The notes below the pieces were generated by a model, which made no database searches, was not told where the DNA came from, and worked only from the letters and a program-made list of their open reading frames with translations. Positions 45,310 to 52,689 of a DNA stretch of 64,000 nucleotides are shown here, one piece after another. Both the position numbers and the translations under genes were made by a program. The DNA is from JAWPMT01 sp965215825 (GTDB lineage Bacteria; Bacteroidota; Bacteroidia; Cytophagales; Cyclobacteriaceae), in NCBI GenBank assembly GCA_965215825.1, contig CBDCEM010000003.1, positions 558,001-622,000 of the forward strand, read 5' to 3'. Numbering within the stretch: the first letter of the stretch is position 1; every line of letters starts with the position of its first letter.

Positions 45310-46452
45310 ATGCGACAACTATTGCTGCTTATAGGATTAGTATTTACATACAATTTTACTTTCGCTCAAATTACAACTTCAGAAATTTCAGTTGAGGCCG
45401 TTGGAGAGGTCACATCAATCGATGGTAAAGTGGGCATTGGAACGGATGATCCCATAGCTGATTTACATATTAGAGACAATACAGCTCGATTGTTTATTGA
45501 GAATATTAACGGTTCAGGGACTGGCTGGACTTTCCTTAGATTAAAAGGGACAGGCGCCAATTTTTGGGATCTTGCACAATTCGGGGATAACGATTTTTTG
45601 GAGTTTCGGCCCAAGGGATCAGGGAATAACCGATTTATGTTTCATCAGGATGGTAAATTCCTGGCTCCGAGAATTGAGTCCACTACTGGAATATTTGCAG
45701 GTAATGATGATATCAATGACTTTTATGAAATTCGACCCAATGATCAGCGGTGGTTTATCAATGGTGATGACCGAATGTTGCTAAAAGATGGAACCTTATG
45801 GATAAAAGGGAAAACAGCGGTCTATAGTGATTTTGTAGGGTACTCAGGTGAGACTCTAGGGTTTTTGCCAAATGGAAAGGAACCAACTTTGGTAATTACT
45901 GAGGACATTGTTGGTACCAGAGAGTCCGGAGTAGGTGGCCAACTAACTTATCGTGGGGGGCTTAGTTTTGGGAGAGGGGGCCCAGGTATCTATGCTGTCA
46001 ATATGAACCCTGCGGGTAGTAGTCATTATGGTGAGATCAGGTTTCATACAACCTATTGGAATGGTTCTCAATTAGCCAATGCCGATAGGATGGTGATCAA
46101 AAGAAACGGAAATGTCGGGATAGGAATTCTTACACCGGGTTACAAACTTGATGTAAATGGTTCTTTAAATGCACAATCACTTTACAATTCCGGGCAACTG
46201 GAATGGTCTGATTTCGTTTTTGCAGAAGATTATGCATTACCCTCATTGGTAGAAGTAGAGCAGCACATCATTGAAAAAGGTCACTTGAAAGATATTCCCT
46301 CAGAAGCTGAAGTACTTGACGAAGGATACGATCTTGGGAACATGGACTCTAAACTTCTTCAGAAAATTGAAGAACTCACCCTGTACCTGATCGAACAAAA
46401 CAAGAAAATAGAACGTCTTGAAAGTGAGATCATTAAACTGAAAGGCAAATAA
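45310..46452 (+). CDS. secreted fibre-like protein with C-terminal coiled coil
   Basis: A 380-residue exported protein (signal peptide 1–20, ending NFTFAQ). It carries two copies of the Bacteroidota fibre/collar motif: KVGIGTDDPIADLHIRD at 40–56 and NVGIGILTPGYKLDVNG at about 268–284. Between them is a beta-rich region. The C-terminus (about 345–380, KLLQKIEELTLYLIEQNK) is a coiled coil, likely trimeric. This organisation is common in secreted and surface fibres of Bacteroidota. No peptidase S74 domain and no type IX sorting tail is visible. It precedes the MORN lipoprotein and the secretion operon by 71 bases and may share its transcript. Confidence 0.72.
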   Translation: MRQLLLLIGLVFTYNFTFAQITTSEISVEAVGEVTSIDGKVGIGTDDPIADLHIRDNTARLFIENINGSGTGWTFLRLKGTGANFWDLAQFGDNDFLEFRPKGSGNNRFMFHQDGKFLAPRIESTTGIFAGNDDINDFYEIRPNDQRWFINGDDRMLLKDGTLWIKGKTAVYSDFVGYSGETLGFLPNGKEPTLVITEDIVGTRESGVGGQLTYRGGLSFGRGGPGIYAVNMNPAGSSHYGEIRFHTTYWNGSQLANADRMVIKRNGNVGIGILTPGYKLDVNGSLNAQSLYNSGQLEWSDFVFAEDYALPSLVEVEQHIIEKGHLKDIPSEAEVLDEGYDLGNMDSKLLQKIEELTLYLIEQNKKIERLESEIIKLKGK

Positions 46453-46469
46453 GCGATTTTCGAAGTTGC

Positions 46470-46477
46470 TACCTTTG
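46470..46477 (+). promoter_or_regulatory. candidate -7 element before the secretion operon
   Basis: TACCTTTG matches TAnnTTTG exactly, 46 bases before the ATG of the MORN lipoprotein gene. No TTG at the ideal distance is visible, so it may be a weak internal promoter. Confidence 0.32.
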
Positions 46478-46523
46478 CTGTCATCGTTTGCTGACGAATT
46501 TCATTATAGATAAGGATGAACCT

Positions 46524-47075
46524 ATGAAAAAAGTAACGTTACTTCTTGCGACCACATGTTTCCTGATGGGTTGTTCGGAATTGTTGTTTTGGAAAAAAGA
46601 CGAGGTGAAAATCTATCAGGCCATTCGCATTGATGAGCAAGATGGCTCTATTGAGTGCGAAATCACGGAGAAACAAGTCGTGAAAGTCAATCCTGCCCTG
46701 ACCTATTTCTGGATGAAAAACAGAGGGGTACATGCTACACCCGGAGATTTTTCAGGTCATTTGCTACATGGGCCTTTTCAAAGATTTTATTCAGACGGAT
46801 CATTAAAGGAAAAGGGAACTTTTCGCTACGGCCTTAAGGATGGTCCGTGGAAGTACTGGGATGCCAGGAAGTTACTGCAAGCCGAATATACATTCAATAA
46901 AGGTGTGGAAAATGGACCTTTCAGAGAGTATAACAATGGAGAATTGACCAGATCAGGAACCTATCAAAATGGAGTTTATAATGGCAAACTCACCTTATAC
47001 CGGGATCCAGCCATAGATGCGCTGGTTTATAAACAAGGAGTAGTAACGGATACAGTATTCCAAAGCACCCAGTGA
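46524..47075 (+). CDS. MORN-repeat lipoprotein coupled to the secretion operon
   Basis: A 183-residue lipoprotein with signal peptide and lipobox CFLMGC (Cys18). Residues 80–160 contain three to four MORN-2 repeats (GHLLHGPFQRFYSDGSLKEK, YGLKDGPWKYWD, KGVENGPFREYNNGELTRSG, NGVYNGKLTLYRD). The start is the ATG at 46524, which opens the signal peptide; the frame extends upstream to a TTG at 46488. Its stop overlaps the GTG start of the first pseudopilin gene (GTGA), so the two are translationally coupled. It may be an envelope accessory factor or pilotin-like protein of the machine; that is inference. Confidence 0.75.
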   Translation: MKKVTLLLATTCFLMGCSELLFWKKDEVKIYQAIRIDEQDGSIECEITEKQVVKVNPALTYFWMKNRGVHATPGDFSGHLLHGPFQRFYSDGSLKEKGTFRYGLKDGPWKYWDARKLLQAEYTFNKGVENGPFREYNNGELTRSGTYQNGVYNGKLTLYRDPAIDALVYKQGVVTDTVFQSTQ

Positions 47076-48298
47076 TCCGGTTAAAGGCAGGTGTCCTGGC
47101 CTATACCATGGCGATAAGTCTGGTTGTAACCATCATTCTTAGCTCCATTATTTTGTTGGGTTATTACACACGTTTACAAACGCGTAGATATGATATTAAC
47201 CTAAAAGTGGATGCCAACCTTCAGTCCGCAGAACAACTGGCTTTAAGTAACCCCCTGTCTTTTGATTATTTGGTGCCGAAAAGCCTGGATTTGTATGGAG
47301 AAGGTGAGGATACGGTTATTTTAGAACGTCGCCCCTGGGGAGTGTTTGACTATTTTAAGATCACGGCGAAGCATGGGAGGTTTATTCGGAATTCATATTT
47401 TTCAATTGCAAACGAGCCTTCTGAAAAGGCCAAGAGTGCCTTATTCCTGGTCGATGAGAGAAGGCCATTGTCCGTGGTAGGAAATACCCGGCTGACAGGG
47501 ACCGTGTACCTGCCTCAATCCGGTATTCAGAGTGCTTATGTCGAGCGAGTAGGCTACCAAAACGACAGCCTGTTTTATGGCCAACGACGCACGAGTGAAG
47601 GTGAGATGCCTGATTTAAATGAAGATCTACTGGATGATGTAGATGAAGTATCAAAATATCGCAATCGGGTCAGTTACCGAGAGACTTTCAACCTTGAACA
47701 AAAGTTCAGTTCCGATACACTTGCTAGATTCAATTCTTTTCGATTGAACGTCAACGATACCCTAAGTGGATTCATATGGTTAGATGCCAGAAAAGTTGTG
47801 TTGGACAGCCTGTGTCGCCTAGAAAATGTATTGGTGACTGCCGACGTGATCGAATTCAAAAAAGGTTTCGAAGGAAGCGGTCAATTTTTTGCTGAGGATA
47901 CGATCTACGTGAGGTCCGGTGCGAAAGTTGATTATCCGAGTGTTCTTTTTGTTTCCAGTGGCCTTTCAAACGGCAGCATTCAGGTTGAAAAAGAAGGAGA
48001 GGTTAACGGCATCCTGGGAGTTGATGGAGATGTGAACAACTATTATCAGCGACACATCTATATTGAATCCGGAGGTAAAGTATCAGGAGCCGTATACTGT
48101 CATGGGTTTTTAGAAATTTATGGAGAGATCCAGGGACATGCGACAGTTCGTAAATCTCTGGTCAATGCCACATCCGCGATTTATGAAAATTATTTTCTCA
48201 ATGCTGAGATTGACGGAACAAAGCAAAACCAACATTTTCTCGTTCCGCCGCTTTGGTTTTATGAAGAAGATCAAAAAATACTGCAGTGGTTAAGATAG
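47072..48298 (+). CDS. GspK/PilX-like large pseudopilin with beta-helix
   Basis: A 408-residue protein with an N-terminal type-IV-pilin-like hydrophobic helix (about 8–32, VLAYTMAISLVVTIILSSII) preceded by KAG, a possible prepilin cleavage site. There is no Glu at +5, a trait shared with GspK and some PilX proteins. The C-terminal half (about 235–370) is rich in short repeated beta turns with Val, Ile and Gly (VLVTADVIEFKKGF, SGAKVDYPSVLFVSSGL, SGGKVSGAVYCHGFLEIYGE), which resembles a bactofilin-type or other right-handed beta-helix. It may cap the pseudopilus. The start is GTG, overlapping the previous stop; the 3' end overlaps the next start. Confidence 0.68.
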   Translation: MIRLKAGVLAYTMAISLVVTIILSSIILLGYYTRLQTRRYDINLKVDANLQSAEQLALSNPLSFDYLVPKSLDLYGEGEDTVILERRPWGVFDYFKITAKHGRFIRNSYFSIANEPSEKAKSALFLVDERRPLSVVGNTRLTGTVYLPQSGIQSAYVERVGYQNDSLFYGQRRTSEGEMPDLNEDLLDDVDEVSKYRNRVSYRETFNLEQKFSSDTLARFNSFRLNVNDTLSGFIWLDARKVVLDSLCRLENVLVTADVIEFKKGFEGSGQFFAEDTIYVRSGAKVDYPSVLFVSSGLSNGSIQVEKEGEVNGILGVDGDVNNYYQRHIYIESGGKVSGAVYCHGFLEIYGEIQGHATVRKSLVNATSAIYENYFLNAEIDGTKQNQHFLVPPLWFYEEDQKILQWLR

Positions 48299-48663
48299 GA
48301 TTTCATAGGAAATTACCGGGGCACACGATCATTGAAACGGTGGTGAGCATGACCATTGCCAGTATTATGTTTTCTCTGGGGTTTCTGATTTACCTAAATG
48401 TGGTTTCTTCTCTGGATCAGGAATATCGGGTTTTTCTTCAAAGTGAAGTGAACTATCATATGGATTCACTTGCGATGCTTACTGAGGTGCCAGAAGAACT
48501 GGACTATGTTTCATTCAACGGCCTCGAAATTCATTTTGAAATGGAACCCTATGAACGTTATGAACACTTGTGGTTAACGCAATGTCTTTTAACAGACTCA
48601 CTACAAAATGAAGTGATTAGCCGCAAACTGGTTTACAAAAGGATCGTACCTGATGAGGAATAG
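48286..48663 (+). CDS. minor pseudopilin (GspI/PilV-like)
   Basis: A 125-residue prepilin. The class III signal is LPG followed by HTIIETVVSM: Gly at -1 and Glu at +5 of the mature protein, then a hydrophobic helix (VVSMTIASIMFSLGFLIYL). The C-terminal 85 residues are a small polar domain. The GTG start overlaps the previous gene by 13 bases, and the stop overlaps the next by 11 bases. Which minor pseudopilin it represents cannot be settled by eye. Confidence 0.78.
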   Translation: MVKIGFHRKLPGHTIIETVVSMTIASIMFSLGFLIYLNVVSSLDQEYRVFLQSEVNYHMDSLAMLTEVPEELDYVSFNGLEIHFEMEPYERYEHLWLTQCLLTDSLQNEVISRKLVYKRIVPDEE

Positions 48664-49120
48664 CAAGCTATCGGCTTTTACCTTATTTGAATTACTCATG
48701 GTGATGATTCTTATCAGTATTGTGGTGACCGTTTTGGGAGCCACCTTGTACAACGTAGGTAGTTTCCATAAAAGATTGAAAGACAGAGTGGAACAAGTAG
48801 GAAGTTTCAAGGAAGTAAAGTATGTGATTTATCGAGATTTTAATCGAATGAAGTTCTACGAAGCTTCCAGTACTGAATTGATTTTTACAGATGGGATTGA
48901 TACCGTTTTTTATTCATTTGGAGAAAAAATTGTTAGACAACAGGGTATCAGAGTAGACAGTCTGCTCGTGACGGGAGGGCTTTCTCTAACCGACTCAACT
49001 GCGACAATCATGTTACTTTTAGGAGAGCGAAAGACAAGCATCAGACTTCCATCAATTAGTTCAGGAGTATTGGCATATAGAGCATCTGATTCAGGAGAGA
49101 CAGAAAACGAGAACGAATGA
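48653..49120 (+). CDS. minor pseudopilin (GspJ/GspH-like)
   Basis: A 155-residue prepilin. After the basic leader MRNSKLSA comes FTLFELLMVMILISIVVTVL, with Glu at +5 and, unusually, Ala at -1. The C-terminal domain is beta-rich (FKEVKYVIYRDFNRMKF, TELIFTDGIDTVFYSF). It overlaps the genes on both sides (ATGA with gspF). Confidence 0.8.
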   Translation: MRNSKLSAFTLFELLMVMILISIVVTVLGATLYNVGSFHKRLKDRVEQVGSFKEVKYVIYRDFNRMKFYEASSTELIFTDGIDTVFYSFGEKIVRQQGIRVDSLLVTGGLSLTDSTATIMLLLGERKTSIRLPSISSGVLAYRASDSGETENENE

Positions 49121-50247
49121 AGCTAGAAGATTTTTCGATTCCGGCGGAAGCAGCCGAAAGTACCACAAAAGAATCCATCTGGAACAAGGACATTTCTTTT
49201 GGCGGGAACAAGCTGACCGATAAACACAAATCAACCTTCTATCACCAACTCAAGACATTAGTAAGTTCGGGCGTGGACATTCGTTCCTCCCTGGAATTGG
49301 TACGCGATCAGTTCAAGTCGAAAAAATCAATTGAGATTGTTCAACAGATCATCGAAGAATTAGTCCGTGGCAAATCCCTTTCTGGTGCCTTTGAGTCATC
49401 AGGTAAGTTTACCAATTATGAAGTTTTTAGCTTGCGAATTGGTGAGGAGTCGGGCCGGTTAGTTGAGGTATTGGATACACTTGCAGATTATTATGATCAG
49501 AAGCTGGAACAATCTCGACAACTCGTCAATGCACTTTCTTATCCTACACTCATAGTTTTGAGTGCGATTGGGGCCATTGCGTTCATGATGTTAACCATTA
49601 TTCCCATGTTTGAAGAGGTGTTTAAACGGTTTGGAGGTGAATTGCCCGCTTTGACAAAAGCGATCATCGGCTTTTCCGGTTTCATCAATGACAATGTTGG
49701 TTTGATCTTATTTGTGGTATTGGTGTTTATTGGTGGTTTTGTCGCGCTTCGAAGAAATGCCCGTTTCAATTTTTTGATGGAAACGGCCGTCATGAAGTTG
49801 CCATATATTGGTCAGTTGTATTTAGACATTCAACTATCGCGGTGTTCTGCTTCATTGGCATTGCTTACCAACGCGAGTGTGCCGCTGACCAGGGCCCTGG
49901 ATTTTGTAAGTCAAATGATGACCATGCAGCATTTACAGGCATCTCTTAAGCGCGTAGAGAAGGAAATTGTGCGGGGCCGACAATTACATGAAGCTCTGGC
50001 ATTAGAACCTATTTTTGATAAGAGTTTCGTGTCGTTGATCCGGGTGGGGGAAGAGGTGAATAAATTGGGGGAGTTTTTTGATAAATTGTCGATGGAATAT
50101 GCCAATGGCGCCAGCTATCGAACAAAGCAATTAAATACTTTTCTGGAACCCGTAATGATCATTTTTTTAGGACTCATGGTCGGGATCATTCTTATAGCCA
50201 TGTATTTACCCATGTTTCAATTATCGACAAGTATGGAGATCAACTAG
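49117..50247 (+). CDS. gspF: GspF/PilC-type inner-membrane platform protein
   Basis: A 376-residue protein with the two T2SSF repeats of the family. The first repeat (about 45–165) includes SSGVDIRSSLELVRDQF and SGRLVEVLDTLADYYDQKLEQ. The second (about 250–370) includes TNASVPLTRALDFVSQM and GEEVNKLGEFFDKLSMEYANG. Membrane helices lie at about 145–165, 193–213 and 345–366. It is the platform that couples the GspE motor to the growing pseudopilus. The gene is single and intact, as is usual. Confidence 0.93.
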   Translation: MKLEDFSIPAEAAESTTKESIWNKDISFGGNKLTDKHKSTFYHQLKTLVSSGVDIRSSLELVRDQFKSKKSIEIVQQIIEELVRGKSLSGAFESSGKFTNYEVFSLRIGEESGRLVEVLDTLADYYDQKLEQSRQLVNALSYPTLIVLSAIGAIAFMMLTIIPMFEEVFKRFGGELPALTKAIIGFSGFINDNVGLILFVVLVFIGGFVALRRNARFNFLMETAVMKLPYIGQLYLDIQLSRCSASLALLTNASVPLTRALDFVSQMMTMQHLQASLKRVEKEIVRGRQLHEALALEPIFDKSFVSLIRVGEEVNKLGEFFDKLSMEYANGASYRTKQLNTFLEPVMIIFLGLMVGIILIAMYLPMFQLSTSMEIN

Positions 50248-50286
50248 CACCAATATTGACCGTCTATCCAATTCTCTTTTTGCATA

Positions 50287-50319
50287 TTTTGCAAAATCGG
50301 AATCTTTTCGGTAAAGTTG
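50287..50319 (+). promoter_or_regulatory. candidate internal promoter before the major pseudopilin gene
   Basis: TTTTG (50287–50291), 20 bases, then TAAAGTTG (50312–50319), one mismatch from TAnnTTTG. It lies in the only large gap of the operon (188 bases) and would give the major pseudopilin extra transcription, as expected for an abundant subunit. Confidence 0.35.
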
Positions 50320-50434
50320 CTTTTACAAAACGTCGATCAAAACAACGTCACTTCAGTTTCCATCTTGTAAGTGGAATTGCTCAAATGGTTAAGTATTTTT
50401 GACACGCGAAACGACATTAATGATAATATAGACC

Positions 50435-50845
50435 ATGAAACAGATAAAAAAATTAAAGGCTTTTACACTTTCAGAGCTTTTAGTGGTTCTGGTAATTATT
50501 GGCATTTTGGTATTGCTGGCATTGCCTCAACTGATGCCAATGATCTCAAGGACCCGGGCGGTGGAAGCCAAGCAACAGCTTAAGCATTTGCAATCGCTGG
50601 AGAAGACCTATTTCTTCGAATATTCGAGATACAGTGATGATTTCATTGCCATTGGGTTTGAACAACCAGCGCTGGTTACTGATGAGACACCAGGTACAGC
50701 TAATTACCTGATTGAAGTTACCGAAGTAAGTGCCTCCGGCTTTTTGGCGAGAGCAACTGCCGTCGTGGATTTCGATGGAGATGGGGTCTACAATACGTGG
50801 GAAATCGACCAAACCGGTAATTTGGTTGAGCTCCAAAAAGATTAA
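50435..50845 (+). CDS. major pseudopilin (GspG/PilA-like)
   Basis: A 136-residue prepilin. The leader KQIKKLKA is followed by FTLSELLVVLVIIGILVLLA, with Ala at -1 and Glu at +5. The mature body has the GspG-like calcium-loop-type ending (VVDFDGDGVYNTWEIDQTGN), where Asp-rich DFDGDGVYN resembles the Ca-binding region of GspG. It sits directly before the prepilin peptidase. It is probably the main subunit of the pseudopilus. Confidence 0.88.
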   Translation: MKQIKKLKAFTLSELLVVLVIIGILVLLALPQLMPMISRTRAVEAKQQLKHLQSLEKTYFFEYSRYSDDFIAIGFEQPALVTDETPGTANYLIEVTEVSASGFLARATAVVDFDGDGVYNTWEIDQTGNLVELQKD

Positions 50846-50848
50846 CCC

Positions 50849-51298
50849 ATGTGGCTCCAAACCGCTAGTCTACTGACCCTGGGACATGTAGTGTACACAG
50901 ACTTTAAGTCAAGGTATGTGCATATCATGACCATACTTGCATTACTCGCTATTACGGTGACGCAGTTGGTTTGGAATGATACCTGGTACCTCTGGGAATA
51001 TTATGCAATGAACCTGATATTCACGACATTGATTTTGCTGATAAGCATAGGAGTGGTCGCACGAAAGAAAGGGCTTGGCTGGCGTCAGGTCATGGGTGCA
51101 GGAGACTTGTTGTTTCTGGTTATGATCTGTTTTTGGTTCGAGACCATGACGTTTGTGATTTACTTCAATGTGTCGGTAGTCCTTGCAATAGTTGCCCATT
51201 TTTTCTTAGGAAGAATACCTAAGTATCAGGCTGAAACAGGAGTGCCTTTTGCAGGATATTTTGCAATCGTTTCAATGATCTTTATCATGTTCAAATGA
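50849..51298 (+). CDS. type IV prepilin peptidase, short form
   Basis: A 149-residue aspartic protease of family A24, embedded in the inner membrane with about five helices. The catalytic Asp residues are in VVYTDFKSRYV (Asp17) and in the GxGD motif VMGAGDLLFL (about 85–94). The N-terminal methyltransferase domain of GspO/PilD is missing, so it is a peptidase only. It would cleave the pseudopilins encoded around it. It overlaps gspE by four bases. Confidence 0.85.
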   Translation: MWLQTASLLTLGHVVYTDFKSRYVHIMTILALLAITVTQLVWNDTWYLWEYYAMNLIFTTLILLISIGVVARKKGLGWRQVMGAGDLLFLVMICFWFETMTFVIYFNVSVVLAIVAHFFLGRIPKYQAETGVPFAGYFAIVSMIFIMFK

Positions 51299-52689
51299 TT
51301 GATGTTTCCACAGACTTAAAGCAACTGCTGACTACCGATCAGGCCCACTACTATCGCATAGTGCCGAAATCTGCTTCGTCTGAAGAAATGATTTTTTATC
51401 GGGATGAGTCTTTATCGCTGAATGGTACAGTGAAAGAGCTGGAAGTTGTCTTTGGTAAAACCATCAGAATCGAGCTTGTTGACAAGACAGAACTGGACCA
51501 GGCGCTCAACAAATTCTATCTTCGGAAAACTGAGAAACACAAAAGTGAATTATCACTTTCTTCTTCAAATTTTCTCAACGAGTTGATTCAGGAAGCAGAA
51601 ACACTAAAATGCAGTGATATACACCTGGAATCTTACGAGGACAAGTGCAGGATTCGAATGAGATTGGATGGTAAGTTGGTGGAACGCTTCATCATTCCAA
51701 AACATGACTATCCGGAATTTGTCAACAAATTGAAGATCATGAGTAACCTGGACATTGCTGAGAAGCGATTGCCTCAGGATGGACGTATCATGATCAAAGA
51801 AGCCGGCAAACAGTTTGATCTGCGGGTTTCTGTATTGCCGACGCTATATGGTGAGAAAGTCGTGCTTCGACTTTTATCTGATGAAAGTTCGTCGCTCTCT
51901 ATAGAAAAACTGGGTTTGTCTGGAGAGCAAAAGTCCGTGTACCTTAATAGCATTGCGAAACCACATGGGATCATTCTGATCAGTGGGCCTACCGGATCAG
52001 GTAAAACCACAACGCTCTATGCTACTCTAAAGGAACTCAATGACAACATGCGTAATATTCTTACCATTGAAGACCCAGTGGAATATACGCTTGAAGGCAT
52101 TAATCAGGTTCAGCTCAAGGAGAAGATCGGCTTAGATTACGTGGCTGCGCTGCGCACCTTTTTGCGGCAAGACCCAGACATTATAATGGTAGGAGAAATT
52201 CGGGACTTGCCAACGGCGAAGATGGCCATCCGTGCGGCACTAACAGGTCACCTGGTACTATCAACTTTACATACGAACTCAGCGTGGGGTATCATTACAC
52301 GGATGTTGGAAATGGGTATCTCACCTTACATACTGGCCGATACCATTAATATCGCGATCGCTCAACGATTGTTACGATTGCTATGTCCAGATTGTAAAAA
52401 GAGCGTGACTTTACCTGAAGTGCCGTTTGATCCACTACCGGGGGTTGTACAAAGTTTTCATGAGCCAGTCGGTTGTGAACAATGCTATGGTACAGGTTAT
52501 CGTGGCCGAAAAGCGATTTACGAAATGATACCGGTAGATCACCAAATGCAAAAGTTTATCAAGAACATGGAGGAAGCCCCTAATGAAAAGGCTATTCAAG
52601 GACGTATTGGGACATTGAGAGAAAGCGCAATTCAGCTCTTCAGTGCCGGTGAAACAAGTTTGGAAGAAATTTTACCCTACCTCGTTTGA
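51295..52689 (+). CDS. gspE: GspE/PilB-type secretion ATPase
   Basis: A 464-residue motor ATPase of the type II secretion / type IV pilus family. It has Walker A GPTGSGKTT at about 231–239, an Asp box (TIEDPVEY), Walker B-like DPDIIMVGEIRD at about 291–302, and a His box STLHTN. A four-cysteine zinc loop (CPDC, then CEQC) lies at about 363–397, typical of GspE and PilB and absent from PilT. The N-terminal part is short, with only a small domain before the ATPase core. Length is slightly below that of classical GspE. Confidence 0.95.
   Translation: MIDVSTDLKQLLTTDQAHYYRIVPKSASSEEMIFYRDESLSLNGTVKELEVVFGKTIRIELVDKTELDQALNKFYLRKTEKHKSELSLSSSNFLNELIQEAETLKCSDIHLESYEDKCRIRMRLDGKLVERFIIPKHDYPEFVNKLKIMSNLDIAEKRLPQDGRIMIKEAGKQFDLRVSVLPTLYGEKVVLRLLSDESSSLSIEKLGLSGEQKSVYLNSIAKPHGIILISGPTGSGKTTTLYATLKELNDNMRNILTIEDPVEYTLEGINQVQLKEKIGLDYVAALRTFLRQDPDIIMVGEIRDLPTAKMAIRAALTGHLVLSTLHTNSAWGIITRMLEMGISPYILADTINIAIAQRLLRLLCPDCKKSVTLPEVPFDPLPGVVQSFHEPVGCEQCYGTGYRGRKAIYEMIPVDHQMQKFIKNMEEAPNEKAIQGRIGTLRESAIQLFSAGETSLEEILPYLV

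Noticed and set aside
50371..50583. 70-residue open frame overlapping the major pseudopilin start
   Set aside because: It is in a different frame from the convincing pseudopilin and includes its leader region; it is a shadow.
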